This document shows positions 30,861 through 42,671 of a stretch of 64,000 nt of DNA, piece by piece. Where the stretch lies: positions 109,596,499-109,660,498 of the forward strand of contig CM050446.2 of the NCBI GenBank assembly GCA_027563935.2. Direction: 5' to 3'. Below the pieces are notes generated by a model that saw only the letters and a program-made list of their open reading frames with translations, ran no database searches and was not told the origin of the DNA. The stretch's first letter is position 1; each line of letters opens with the position of its first letter. Origin of the DNA: Costus lasius. Lineage: Eukaryota; Streptophyta; Magnoliopsida; Zingiberales; Costaceae. Made by a program: the position numbers and the translations under genes.

Positions 30861-33524
30861 CTAGAGGTTGAGGAATCTCAACCCCATATCTCTAGCGTGA
30901 CAGTCATGCTTCTGCTGCGCCAAAGCCTTGGTCAATGGGTCTGCCAGATTGTTCTCTATGTCAACTCTGCTAATCTTGACATCACCTTTGTCTATGGTCT
31001 CTCTGATCAGGTGAAATCTTCTGAGTATGTGTTTGGATCTTTGATGAGACCGTGGTTCTTTGGCTTGTGCAATTGCTCCATTGTTATCACAGTAGATTTC
31101 AATGGGATCCACTGCACTGGGAACCACCTGAAGTTCAGAAATGAACTTCCTTATCCAAACAGCTTCTTCGGTTGCCTCAAAAGCGGCCACATACTCAGCT
31201 TCAGTTGTAGAATCAGCAATTGTGGATTGCTTGATGCTCTTCCAACAAACAGCACCTCCTTTTATCTTAAACACATAGCCAGCCTATGATCTAAAGTCAT
31301 CAGGGTTAGATTGGAATGACGCATCAGTGTAGCCCTGCATAATGAGCTCTTCCTGTCCCCCATAGACTAGGAACATATCCTTAGTTCTTCTCAGATACTT
31401 CAGGATGTTCTTTACAGCCACACAGTGCTGCACTCCAGGATTGGATTGGTATCGGCTAGTTATGCTCACAGCATAAGCCACATCTGGTCTAGTACACAAT
31501 ATTGCATACATGATCGATCCCACTGCTGAAGCATAAGGCACTCGACTCATGTCATCCCTCTCAGCCTGTGTGGTGGGACACTAGCTCTTTGAGAGAGTAA
31601 GGCCATGGAAGGTACCCTTTCTTGGATTGCTCCAAGTTGAACCTTTCTAGGACCTTATCAATGTAGATACTCTGACTAAGGGCTAGGAGCCTCTTGGATC
31701 TATCCCTATAGATCCTCACGCCTAGAATATAGGCGGCCTCCCCTAAGTCCTTCATCTCGAAACACTTCCCTAACCATTTCTTCACGCTTGAAGACTAGGG
31801 ATGTCATTCCCGATGAGCAGTATGTCATCGACATACAAGACCAGAAAAGTCACCAAGCTCCCACTGAATTTTCTGTATACACAGGCGTCATCTTCTCTTT
31901 TGATAAAGCCATAATCTCTCACAGCTTCATCAAATCGAAGATTCCAACTTCGAGATGCTTGCTTTAATCCATAAATGAATCTCTTTAGCCTGCAGACCTT
32001 ATTGGCCTCTACAGGATGGATGAAGCCATCAGGTTGTGTCATATACACATCCTCAGTTAGTTTCCCATTAAGGAAAGCTGTCCTTACATCCATCTGCCAT
32101 ATCTCATAATCATGATATGCAGCTATAGCAAGCAGAATCCTAATGGATTTAAACATAGCAACTGGCGAAAAGGTTTCATCATAGTCCACCCCGTGGACTT
32201 GTTTGAATCCCTTAGCCACTAGTCTACCTTTATAGGTAACTACGTTGCCATCCATGTCTGTCTTTCTTTTGAAGATCCATTTACACGCTATGGGTTTTAC
32301 CCCATCAGGTAAGTCAACCAAATCCCAAACTTGGTTAGCTGACATGGAATCCATTTCGGATCTCATGGCATCAAGCTATCTCTCAGAGTCCGATCCACTG
32401 ACTACCTCTTCATAGGTGTTGGGTTCATCCTCAATGATGAATATCCCCTCGTGTTGGGTCGGCAGCGACCCATACCTTTCAGGTACACGACAAATCCTCC
32501 CAGACCTATGTGAGGCCTGTGTCTAAGCCTCAGATTGCCCATCAACCGGTGCAGGTGGCTCAGGTTCCATCTCTGTGTCTTGTGGTTGCACTTGGACCAC
32601 GTCGAAGTCAAACTTCCTCCCACTAACTTCTTTCATGAGAAATTCTTTCTCTAGAAAGATAGCACCCCGAGCAACAAAAATTTTGTTCTCGATGGAAACA
32701 TAGAAGTAGTAACCCTTAGTTTCCTTAGGGTACCCCACAAACACGCATTTATCAGATCTAGGTTCTAGCTTGCTAGAATCCTGACGTTTGACATAAGCCT
32801 CACATCCCCAGATCCTGATAAAAGTGAGATTAGGGCGTCTCCCACTCCATACCTCGTATGGAATCTTTGAGACACTCTTAGATGGAACATTATTCAGTAT
32901 TAGAGAAACCGTTTCAAGTGCATGCCCCCAGAATGAGGGAGGTAGAGTTGCATGACTCATCATACATCGAACCATGTCCAACAAAGTTCGATTTCTCCTT
33001 TCAGACACACCATTCCATCGAGGTGTTCCAGGAGGAGTGAGTTGGGACAAAATCCCACACTCTTTTAGATAGTCAAGGAACTCACCGCTTAGGTACTCTC
33101 CACCACGATCTGATTGAAGAGCCTTAATGGATCTACCAAGCTGGTTCTCTACTTCATTCTTAAACTCCTTAAATTTCTCAAAGGATTCAGATTTATGTCT
33201 CATCAAGTAGACATAACCATATCTTCTGAAATCATCAGTAAATGTATTGAAGTAGCTGTGTCCTCCTCTGGCTTGCTTATTGAATGGCCCACACACATCG
33301 CTATGTATGAGATCCAACAAACCTCCTGCCCTCTCACCAATTTTGGTGAATGGCGCCTTTGTCATTTTCCCTAGCAAACAAGGCTCACATGTATCAAATT
33401 CCTCCAAGGAACTTGAATCTAACAACCCATTTGCATGGAGTTGTTGAATGCAATTCTTGTTTATACGGGCTAATCGACAATGCCATATGAAAGCACCAAC
33501 TGAACCACTCAGTTTGGTCCTTTT
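30861..33524 (-). pseudogene. Element C polyprotein: integrase, RT and RNase H
   Basis: From the right: IWHCRLARINK (GAG-pre-integrase, His/Cys finger), CEPCLLGKMTKAPF, integrase with LIHSDVCGP, LQSDRGGEYLSGE and NGVSERRNRTLLD (catalytic D, D and E all present), then a stop after DGQSEA. RT follows with ACKWIFKRKTDMDG, QMDVRTAFLNG and LYVDDILLIGND (YVDD intact), then a frameshift near 31785. RNase H pieces are GYTDASFQS, STTEAEYVA, YCDNNGAIAQ and LADPLTKALAQ, ending MGLRFLNL. About five disabling lesions in this half. The upstream half is at 51753-52973. Confidence 0.9.
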
Positions 33525-35218
33525 TGTTGGGTCCCCTTCAAGGGGGAGCGCAAGGGGGTGAAACCCTAAAGATGGCGCATGTCATTCTTTTGCAGCGGAA
33601 GTAGGGTTTCATGAAGATCAGATGCTATACATTCATATGATCAACTTTCAAGAAGCATGAAGATCGAAAGATAATCATACCGAAGCCATGTGTTGGATGG
33701 CGCCAAGGAAGAAGAGACTCGAATGAAACTCCTCCAAAAGGTGCGCACACAAGGTGATGCTGCCTACTCCTTGAGATCCTTGTGCTAGCAAGGTGCTTCA
33801 AGGGTCTTTGATCGATTCAAGAGGATGAGATGTTTTCTCCACTTGGCCGAGAGCTCTCCAAGTCGTGAAGAAAAAATTTCCACACGAGAGAAGGGCGTCG
33901 AGAGGAATGGATGAAGCGTTGAGGCGTTGAGAAGAGGTGGCGCATTATGGCTTTCCAAAAATAGCAAGCCATGAAGCCATGCGCCCACTTCTTCAAAAAC
34001 CGACCAAAACGTTTCTTAGCATTGAACCATGCGTTCATTGCCTTGAACCGGTTCAATCTAATTGACCCAACCCAATTTGGTTCAAATACCAAATTAAAAC
34101 AGCCCATGCCATGGTCTAGATCCCTCTGAACCAAATGGTTCAAGATCTAACCGTTCATCTCTGGATGCTTCCGATCTCACCGATCTAGCATCAATACTCT
34201 CGATCGAAGCTTACCGATCTCAAGCCCTAATCAATCAAACATGATCAGACCAGATCTCACTTACAATCAGAGTTTAAACCCCTTTAAACTGAACTCAAAC
34301 AATTCAGTCCACACGATCTGACTTAAGTAAGCCATATCATCAAGTTGTGCGACCCTAAGGGTTTCCTTTGAACGTCGGTAACGATAACTTACGTTATCAC
34401 GATCAGTGAGGGGTATCTAGCAACACGTCACTGTCTCCCGATATAAAGGAAAGAGTCTTCCACGACTACACCCAAAACATAGCACAAGTGTGAATCCAAT
34501 TCACAAGGCATACATATTTCCTTTGCCACTGGATGTTCTTATTGGACAAGCGTGTCAAGCCTGTAGCTCCAATATGATGAGCATGATTAGATCAGATGAA
34601 CATAGTCATCTGGGTATGGCCATACTCTTTTCTCAATCATCCCATCCAGGGGGCCCCTTTAGAACATCACACTCCTTAAACAAGGAGACGGCAATTCTTT
34701 ATCTATCACAAGTGCCCTAACCTGACTCAAGATCATTGTCCAAGATAGTCTATAATCATTATGTTTCAAATGATATTGAACTACCTCAAAACAATGACAA
34801 TCATCATTTAGAAACACAAGTGATCTCAAGTCAAAGGACATGTGCCACTTCATGCAAACAAGGATTATTCACATTGTGACAAGCAATTGAATATCCTAGT
34901 AGGGTCTGTCCAGTACATCCAATGTACCCATGAGTCTACATCTTATTCCATGCTCGAAGCATCCTATAAGATTAGAACACATATTAGTCTCAAGCATATC
35001 AAGGCTGTCTCTAGTTCACCAAGATATCTCGACTAAGGACTTTATAGCGTGTCAGCCTAGCTGAACAGCTTTGAGACATTATTCAGTAGTACACTTATTA
35101 CAGCAGACAAGGTAACAACCTGAATAATAACCATGCCTTTATAAACACAAGAGTTTACTACATGATACTGTTACAATCCCAAGGCCTCAAACATTAGCCT
35201 TAAGGGCATACCCCAACA
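33525..35218 (-). mobile_element. Element A 3' LTR (left)
   Basis: 1694 bp, TGTTGGGTCCCCTTCAAGGG to GCATACCCCAACA on the + strand. It carries GGCGCCAAGGAAGAAG and several CTTAAG/AACCGGTTCAA blocks. Same length as the right LTR. Confidence 0.93.
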
Positions 35219-35220
35219 AT

Positions 35221-35229
35221 CTCCCACTT
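35221..35229 (-). promoter_or_regulatory. Polypurine tract of A
   Basis: AAGTGGGAG in element orientation, directly upstream of AT and the 3' LTR; primes plus-strand DNA synthesis in this class. Confidence 0.8.
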
Positions 35230-35238
35230 GCACTTAAT

Positions 35239-38200
35239 CTAATGGTTGAGAAATCTCAAACCCATATTATTACAGTGCTTCTCATGCTTCTGCTGCGCCA
35301 GAGGCTTGGTAAGCGGGTCAGCCAGATTGTCATCTGTATGAACCTTGCAGATTTTGATCTCGCCACGATCTATGATCTCCCTGATCAAGTGAAACCGTCT
35401 CTGTATGTGCTTGGACTTCTGGTGTGACCGTGGTTCCTTTGCTTGTGCGATGGCTCCAGTGTTATCACAGAAGATAACCAAAGGATCGACACTCGAAGGA
35501 ACAACACCAAGTTCTCTCACGAACTTACGAATCCACACTGCCTCCTTGGATGCTTCCGAGGCTGCAACATACTCGGCTTCTGTTGTGGAATCAGCAACAG
35601 TTGACTGTTTGAAACTTTTCCACACCACTGCTCCACCATTCAAGCTAAAAACATAGCCTGATTGCGATCGGAAATCATCCTGGTCAGACTGGAACGAAGC
35701 GTCAGTATATCCTTCAATACTGAGTTCTTCCTGACCACCATATATCAAGAACATATCTTTGGTCCTCCGCAGATATTTTAAGATGTTCTTGACTGCAATC
35801 CAGTGCGCCAAACCTGGATTACTTTGGAACCGACTGGTCACGCTTAACCCGTAAGCGACGTCTGGGCGAGTACACAACATCGCATACATAATGGATCCAA
35901 TAGCCGAAGCATAAGGCGTATTGTCCATTTCATCTTTCTCAGTCTGTGTTTGTGGACACTGACTCTTCGAAAGATTCAGACCATGTCTGACTGGAAGATA
36001 TCCTCTTTTAGAATTCTCTAAATGAAATCTCTCCAGGACTTTATCGATGTAAGTACTCTGGCACAGCCCGAGAAGCCTCTTAGATCTATCCCTGTAGATC
36101 TTCACACCTAATACATAGGCTGCTTCTCCTAAATCTTTCATCTGGAAACATTTCCTTAGCCATGCCTTAACCGCATGCATTTCAGGAATATCATTTCCAA
36201 TGATCAAGATGTCATCGACGTAGAGGACTAGGAAGGTAATTACGCTCCCACTAAACCTCTTATATACACACGGGTCATCTTCGTTCTTGATGAAACCAAA
36301 CTCAGAGATTGATGCATCAAAATGAATATTCCAGCTTCTAGATGCTTGTTTCAGTCCATAAATGGACTTCTTTAACTTGCATATCTTATGACGATCTGAT
36401 GGATTAGTGAAACCTTCAGGTTGTGTCATATACACATCCTCATCCAGATTTCCATTAAGGAAAGCTGTTTTCACATCCATCTGCCAGATCTCATAATCGT
36501 AATATGCTGCTATCGCGAAAAGAATCCGAATAGACTTAAACATGACTACAGGTGAGAAAGTTTCATCATAATCTATCCCGTAGATTTGTTTGAAACCTTT
36601 CGCAACTAGCCTGCCTTTATAGGTAACCACGTTACCATCCATGTCAATCTTCTTCTTGAAGATCCATTTACAGCCTATAGGGATTACTCCCGGAGGCGGA
36701 TCAACCAAATCCCAGACTTGGTTATCTGACATGGAGTCCATCTCGGCTCGCATAGCTTCAAGCCATCTAGCTGACTCCGGTCCACTGACCGCATCCGCAT
36801 ATGTGAGGGGTTCATCATTATCAATGATGTAGACTCCGTCATAGCGCTCAGGCTGTCGACGGATCCTTCCCGATCTACGCGGTTCACGTGATATCTGAGC
36901 CTCAGGTTGTTCAGTAACCTGTTCTACCGGCTCAGGCACATCCAACTGTGCTTGACTACTTTGTCCTTCCTCTGGATTCTCATCCAGTTTTATTTCTCTC
37001 CCACTGGCCTCTTGCAGAAGAAATTCCTTCTCAAGAAATATTGCCGTCTGAGCAACAAATACTTTGTTCTCTTTGGGATCGTAGAAATAATAACCCTTAG
37101 TTTCCTTAGGGTAACCGACAAAGATACATTTGTCAGATCTGCTCTCCAGTTTCCCAGAGGCGAGCTTTTTGACATAAGCCTCGCAACCCCAGATCCTGAT
37201 AAATGTCAAGCTTGGCTGTTTCCCATACCATAACTCGTATGGAGTCTTAGAAACTGCCTTGGATGGCACTCGGTTTAGTACCTTTGCAGCTGTTTCCAGT
37301 GCAAATCCCCAAAAGGAGTATGGAAGAGTAGCCTGACTCATCATAGAACGAACCATATCAAGTAACGTTCTATTTCTCCTCTCGGACACACCATTCCATT
37401 GCGGTGTTCCTGGCGGAGTGAGCTGTGAGATAATCCCACACTCCTTCAGATAGTCAGTAAACGTATGACTCAAGTATTCTCCACCTCGATCAGAACGAAG
37501 TGCCTTGATATTTCGGCCTAGCTGATTCTGTACTTCATTCTTGAACTCTTTGAACTTGTCAAAAGATTCACTCTTATGTCTCATTAGATAGACATAACCA
37601 TATCTACTGAAATCATCAGTAAATGTAATGAAGTACTGATAGCCACCTCTGGCATGTTTACTAAATGGCCCACACACGTCACTGTGTATAAGGTCAAGTA
37701 GACCTGAAGCCCTTTGACCTTTGTGAAGAAAAGGTGACTTCGTCATTTTACCCATCAAACAAGCTTTGCATGTATCAATCTCCTCATAGGAGAATGATCC
37801 CAGCAGTCCATGATCATGCAACCGCTTAATGCGCTTCTTGTTAATATGGCCTAAACGACTATGCCATAACAAGGTGCTGTCATCTGCATACTTGGCTTTC
37901 TTATTATCAATGTTTTGTATCGAACATTCCATGTCCAACATGAATAACCCATTGTTAATTGAACCAGTTGCATAAACAATATTTTCATAAGATAAAACAC
38001 ACTTTGAAATATTGCATTCAAAGGAAAATCCCTTCCTGACAAGAGCAGGAATGGAGATAATATTTTTAGTAATACTGGGAACAAAATAACAACTGTTTAG
38101 TTCCAATACAAGTCCAGATGGTAAAGAGATGAAATAGTCTCCTACAGCAACAGCAGCAACCCGTGCCCCGTTTCCAACGCGTAGGTCCACCTCATGCTGT

Positions 38201-39123
38201 CCCACCTGTCTTCTTCTCTTGAGTTCCTGTACATTTGAACAAATGTGAACTCCACATGCAGTGTCCAACACCCATGAAATAGAAGAAGATGAAACCATGA
38301 CTTCCGTCACGTAAATACCTGAGCCAGAAGCGATGCTTCCCCTCTTGTCTCCTTGGAGCGCTTTACAGTCCTTTTTCCAGTGACCCAGCTGGCCACAATG
38401 GAAACACCTGTATTCCTTGGACCGCTTAACCTTCTGCTTCAGAGCCTTGCTGTAGTTCTTGACAGGGGCTTTGCCCTTCTTCCCCTTCTTCTTGTTCCTG
38501 GAAGGAACCATTAAGACAGAGGTTGAAGGCTTTCCCTTCAGAGTTTCCTCAGTAGTCAAGAGCATATTCAGCAGCTCTGCCGGAGTGCAATCGATTTTGT
38601 TCATATTAAAGTTAATAATGAACGCATCGAAAGAGGGCGGGAGAGACTGCAGAATAATATCTACAGCAAGCTCCTGGTTGATGGTATGCCCCAGTTTCTC
38701 CAGAGCCTCCTTGTGCCCAATCATCTTGAGCACGTGAGCTCCCACTGGGCTCCCTTCAGCCAGTTTGTTCTGAAAGAAAAGCTTTGTCAGATTATAGCGT
38801 TCTGTCCTCGCCTGTGCAGCATACAGCATCTTGAGGTTCGCTATAATCTCTATAGCCGACATATCCTCATGCTGACGCTGCAGCGGTGGCGTCATAGACG
38901 CTAGCATCAGGCAAGCGACATCAATGCTATCATTGACGTGCTTTTCATAGGCATCACGAACCGCCCTTGCGGCGTTCGCAGCGGGTTGAGGCGGCACTGC
39001 CGTCTCGAGGACATACAGTTTCCTCTCTGCCTTAAGAACGATCTTAAGGTGTCCGAACCAGTCTGAGAAGTTTGGCCCAGCAAACTTCTCCCTTTCCAGT
39101 AGGGATCGCACATTGAAGCTCAT
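35239..39123 (-). CDS. Element A Gag-Pol polyprotein (Copia, Angela/BARE type)
   Basis: 1294 residues without interruption. In order: gag capsid (1-200; NFSDWFGHLK, LQRQHEDMSA, ILQSLPPSFDAFI), a Lys-rich linker, zinc knuckle C240/C243/H248/C253, aspartic protease around WVLDTACG (D287; the usual D-T/S-G is D-T-A), GAG-pre-integrase finger (LLWHSRLGHI, CKACLMGK), and integrase with D482, D545 and E581, exactly 35 residues between the last two (DD35E). Then RT with QMDVKTAFLNG (D883) and YVDD (968-971), and RNase H with D1141, E1182 or E1184, D1220 and LADPLTK. It ends MGLRFLNH. The ATG is 1.8 kb from the primer site and the domain order is Copia. All catalytic acids are present, so autonomy is plausible; the protease change is the one doubt. 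Confidence 0.95.
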   Translation of the reverse strand: MSFNVRSLLEREKFAGPNFSDWFGHLKIVLKAERKLYVLETAVPPQPAANAARAVRDAYEKHVNDSIDVACLMLASMTPPLQRQHEDMSAIEIIANLKMLYAAQARTERYNLTKLFFQNKLAEGSPVGAHVLKMIGHKEALEKLGHTINQELAVDIILQSLPPSFDAFIINFNMNKIDCTPAELLNMLLTTEETLKGKPSTSVLMVPSRNKKKGKKGKAPVKNYSKALKQKVKRSKEYRCFHCGQLGHWKKDCKALQGDKRGSIASGSGIYVTEVMVSSSSISWVLDTACGVHICSNVQELKRRRQVGQHEVDLRVGNGARVAAVAVGDYFISLPSGLVLELNSCYFVPSITKNIISIPALVRKGFSFECNISKCVLSYENIVYATGSINNGLFMLDMECSIQNIDNKKAKYADDSTLLWHSRLGHINKKRIKRLHDHGLLGSFSYEEIDTCKACLMGKMTKSPFLHKGQRASGLLDLIHSDVCGPFSKHARGGYQYFITFTDDFSRYGYVYLMRHKSESFDKFKEFKNEVQNQLGRNIKALRSDRGGEYLSHTFTDYLKECGIISQLTPPGTPQWNGVSERRNRTLLDMVRSMMSQATLPYSFWGFALETAAKVLNRVPSKAVSKTPYELWYGKQPSLTFIRIWGCEAYVKKLASGKLESRSDKCIFVGYPKETKGYYFYDPKENKVFVAQTAIFLEKEFLLQEASGREIKLDENPEEGQSSQAQLDVPEPVEQVTEQPEAQISREPRRSGRIRRQPERYDGVYIIDNDEPLTYADAVSGPESARWLEAMRAEMDSMSDNQVWDLVDPPPGVIPIGCKWIFKKKIDMDGNVVTYKGRLVAKGFKQIYGIDYDETFSPVVMFKSIRILFAIAAYYDYEIWQMDVKTAFLNGNLDEDVYMTQPEGFTNPSDRHKICKLKKSIYGLKQASRSWNIHFDASISEFGFIKNEDDPCVYKRFSGSVITFLVLYVDDILIIGNDIPEMHAVKAWLRKCFQMKDLGEAAYVLGVKIYRDRSKRLLGLCQSTYIDKVLERFHLENSKRGYLPVRHGLNLSKSQCPQTQTEKDEMDNTPYASAIGSIMYAMLCTRPDVAYGLSVTSRFQSNPGLAHWIAVKNILKYLRRTKDMFLIYGGQEELSIEGYTDASFQSDQDDFRSQSGYVFSLNGGAVVWKSFKQSTVADSTTEAEYVAASEASKEAVWIRKFVRELGVVPSSVDPLVIFCDNTGAIAQAKEPRSHQKSKHIQRRFHLIREIIDRGEIKICKVHTDDNLADPLTKPLAQQKHEKHCNNMGLRFLNH

Positions 39124-40931
39124 GGTGTTTGTTGCTGCAGGTATCTACAACAATGCAAGAACAGCAAGGTCAGTATCAATGTTAAGAATCAATCAGGACT
39201 TAAGAAAGATTCTTTTTCTCACTATTTTATCTGGCTGAAAAATCCAGCAAAACAGCCCGAAAGAGTAGAACTCTTTTAGTGAGATGGGATCCAGATTTCA
39301 TACTTGGTCTCCGCGTCCCGCTCAGGCGAGATAAGATACACAGAGAGTACAAGCACTAATCTCTGGTAGGCTGTCCCAGCCAATCGCCAACCCGTGCGAT
39401 TCCCCTTCATCTGGGCAATCCAGCAGACTATGCCAACTGAGTTGGTACAACACAGTCTCTGACCCCACAGATGGCTGCCTCCATGTGCTACCATATGCGC
39501 CACATATGTAGTCTACATGGTCAAGCTGACCCGACCTACTCCCTGGACCACCACGTGCTATGCTGAGCAACGAGAAGGGATAAATCCCTACTCTGTAACA
39601 CGCAGGTGTAATCCCACACCGTCTGAAGATAGATGGACGTGCCCACTGAGTGGGTACAACACGGCTCCAACGATAATCAGAACAATGAGGTTTCGCGTCA
39701 GAAGGCTTATGAGCTTGATATTTTAGCGTTGGATTTTAACGGTCTTTTATCTTCTTATCTATCATACAAACCCTATGGTGATAGCAGAAGATAAATTCAT
39801 GCAATTCTAATTATATGATCAATAAAAAGAAAGCATGGTTCTTATGTGGTAAAAGCCCATAGCCTAAGTAAGACCTTAATATCACTTAAGTCTTCACTTG
39901 CTTTTCTTCATGGGACTTTTGCTGCTCATCTGGCCCAACCCAGGGCCCAAGCGCCATCTGCAGCTCAGGTGCGCCTACCAGGGAAATGCGCCTATCCCAG
40001 AGTCGAACCCTGGACCTCCCACCTGGTTAAGCCACTGCTGCATGCGCCTCTGCCAAGTGTGCTCAGTGCTCTTGTCTGATTAATTTACAAATTAATCTAT
40101 CTAGACAAGATTGACTCACAGGTCAATTACATTTGATAAATTAAAAACAATGTGATGCGCAGATCACAATAATTAATTTACATTTAAATACAGGCACGCA
40201 GGCCCCAGCACAGCACACATTTAACATGGGCAGCCCACATAAGAATAAATAAACAAACATATGCCACAATCAAACATGTGATCCATTCAAGAAAATTAAA
40301 TTTTGAAAACCCCATAGGTATCAATTTTAATTTTCCTTATGTGCCCTACTACCTTACAACGGTCCATTACCAGGGATCCACTCATCCAACCCAGTCAGAT
40401 CCACTGCCCACGCATGCACCAAGTCCTAACTGACTCGAGTCGACCCAATGGTCAACTATGCATGCGCTAAGGCTGAACAACCACAATGAGGTCTGGCAAG
40501 CGGGCGTGACCCCGGGCCTAACTCATGTGTGTTCACTAGTCATCTCAACCAGACATCGCTACACGCCTGTCTGCAGTCGACCTATAGCCACCAAGTGCTT
40601 GCGCACAGGTGCTATCTAGTCAACCCATCAAGGCTGTCAGATGGTCTGATCAGACTGTCTGGATCTAACCTAGGGGATGATTTCAACCCTAATAACCCGT
40701 CTAAGGGTTTAAAGTAGAGCTTTAGATCTAGAGTGAGTCGCGCATGTCAAGTAGGTTTTTGAGAAAAACATGAAGCATGCGCCAACAACATGCGCCAAGA
40801 AAATATACATCAAGTTTGCATGTACAACAACTCAAATGAAATTTTCGCATGTAACCCTAGATCTAGAGATATGCGTAAGCATGGATCATGGATCACAAAA
40901 CAAAGCAATCATAATAACAATGCATAGAACC
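39124..40931 (-). other. Element A untranslated leader
   Basis: About 1.8 kb between primer site and gag ATG, conserved in B. Short frames occur (for example a 75-residue frame at 39276-39503, matched in B at 45791-46018), but their wide frame shadows and position suggest leader RNA. Contains the tRNA-like segment at 39990-40050. Confidence 0.7.
39990..40050 (-). other. tRNA/SINE-like segment in A leader
   Basis: In element orientation TGCAGCAGTGG (40032-40042; 9 of 11 to the pol III A box TRGCNNAGNGG), then GGGAGGTCCA, then GGTTCGACTCT (39999-40009; 10 of 11 to the B box GGTTCGANNCC). Spacing is 22 nt, shorter than in most tRNAs. No SINE tail or TSD seen. Confidence 0.4.
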
Positions 40932-40943
40932 GCTCTGATACCA
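40932..40943 (-). promoter_or_regulatory. Primer-binding site of A (initiator Met tRNA)
   Basis: TGGTATCAGAGC in element orientation, two bases from the 5' LTR; 12-base complement of the plant initiator-Met tRNA 3' end. Confidence 0.9.
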
Positions 40944-40945
40944 AT

Positions 40946-42639
40946 TGTTGGGTCCCCTTCAAGGGGGAGCGCAAGGGGGTGAAACCCTAAAGATGGCGCA
41001 CGTCATTCTTTTGCAGTGGAAGTAGGGTTTCATGAAGATCAGATGCTATACATTCATATGATCAACTTTCAAGAAGCATGAAGATCGAAAGATAATCATA
41101 CCGAAGCCATGTGTTGGATGGCGCCAAGGAAGAAGAGACTTGAATGAAACTCCTCCAAAAGGTGCGCACACAAGGTGATGCCGCCTACTCCTTGAGATCC
41201 TTGTGCTAGCAAGGTGCTTCAAGGGTCTTTGATCGATTCAAGAGGATGAGATGTTTTCTCCACTTGGCCGAGAGCTCTCCAAGTCGTGAAGAAAAAATTT
41301 CCACACGAGAGAAGGGCGTCGAGAGGAATGGATGAAGCGTTGAGGCATTGAGAAGAGGTGGCGCATTATGGCTTTCCAAAAATAGCAAGCCATGAAGCCA
41401 TGCGCCCACTTCTTCAAAAACCGACCAAAACGTTTCTTAGCATTGAACCATGCGTTCATTGCCTTGAACCGGTTCAATCTAATTGACCCAACCCAATTTG
41501 GTTCAAATACCAAATTAAAACAGCCCAAGCCATGGTCTAGATCCCTCTGAACCAAATGGTTCAAGATCTAACCGTTCATCTCTGGATGCTTCCGATCTCA
41601 CCGATCTAGCATCAATACTCTCGATCGAAGCTTACCGATCTCAAGCCCTAATCAATCAAACATGATCAGACCAGATCTCACTTACAATCAGAGTTTAAAC
41701 CCCTTTAAACTGAACTCAAACAATTCAGTCCACACGATCTGACTTAAGTAAGCCATATCATCAAATTGTGCGACCCTAAGGGTTTCCTTTGAACGTCGGT
41801 AACGATAACTTACGTTATCACGATCAGTGAGGGGTATCTAGCAACACGTCACTGTCTCTCGATATAAAGGAAAGAGTCTTCCACGACTACACCCAAAACA
41901 CAACACAAGTGTGAATCCAATTCACAAAGCATACATATTTCCTTTGCCACTGGATGTTCTTATTGGACAAGCGTGTCAAGCCTGTAGCTCCAATATGATG
42001 AGCATGATTAGATCAGATGAACATAGTCATCTGGGTATGGCCATACTCTTTTCTCAATCATCCCATCCAGGGGGCCCCTTTAGAACATCACACTCCTTAA
42101 ACAAGGAGACGACAATCCTTTATCTATCACAAGTGCCCTAACCTGACTCAAGATCATTGTCCAAGATAGTCTATAATCATTATGTTTCAAATGATATTGA
42201 ACTACCTCAAAACAATGACAATCATCATTTAGAAACACAAGTGATCTCAAGTCAAAGGACATGTGCCACTTCATGCAAACAAGGATTATTCACATTGTGA
42301 CAAGCAATTGAATATCCTAGTAGGGTCTGTCCAGTACATCCAATGTACCCATGAGTCTACATCTTATTCCATGCTCGAAGCATCCTATAAGATTAGAACA
42401 CATATTAGTCTCAAGCATATCAAGGCTGTCTCTAGTTCACCAAGATATCTCGACTAAGGACTTTATAGCGTGTCAGCCTAGCTGAACAGCTTTGAGACAT
42501 TATTCAGTAGTACACTTATTACAGCAGACAAGGTAACAACCTGAATAATAACCATGCCTTTATAAACACAAGAGTTTACTACATGATACTGTTACAATCC
42601 CAAGGCCTCAAACATTAGCCTTAAGGGCATACCCCAACA
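40946..42639 (-). mobile_element. Element A 5' LTR (right)
   Basis: 1694 bp, 13 differences from the left LTR by eye and no indel. Its outer end is 32 bp from the 5' LTR of B, in inverted orientation. Confidence 0.93.
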
Positions 42640-42644
42640 CTTTT

Positions 42645-42666
42645 ATTATTTATGTTACAAATAGAG
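42645..42666 (-). pseudogene. 22-bp sliver of element C pol between A and B
   Basis: The only part of C between the two insertions. On the minus strand the C frame runs from LDMDN (51753 side) through SICNINN here into KRTKLSGSVGAF (33524 side), once the duplicated target sites are discounted. This shows A and B hit the same gene segment 27 bp apart. Confidence 0.85.
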
Positions 42667-42671
42667 TTATC

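Larger units (their letters stand above)
33525..42639 (-). mobile_element. Angela-1 element A, complete and apparently intact
   Basis: 9115 bp with LTRs of 1694 bp each (33525-35218 and 40946-42639), perfect TSD CTTTT (33520-33524 and 42640-42644), tRNA-iMet primer site, polypurine tract and an uninterrupted 1294-residue polyprotein. I count 13 differences between the LTRs (about 0.8 percent), indicating a recent insertion: a few hundred thousand years if a rate near 1.3e-8 per site per year is assumed. It sits in the pol of element C, head to head with B. Confidence 0.95.

Noticed and set aside
30897..31289. 130-residue plus-strand ORF
   Set aside because: Antisense shadow of C RNase H; the minus strand gives clear Copia RNase H motifs.
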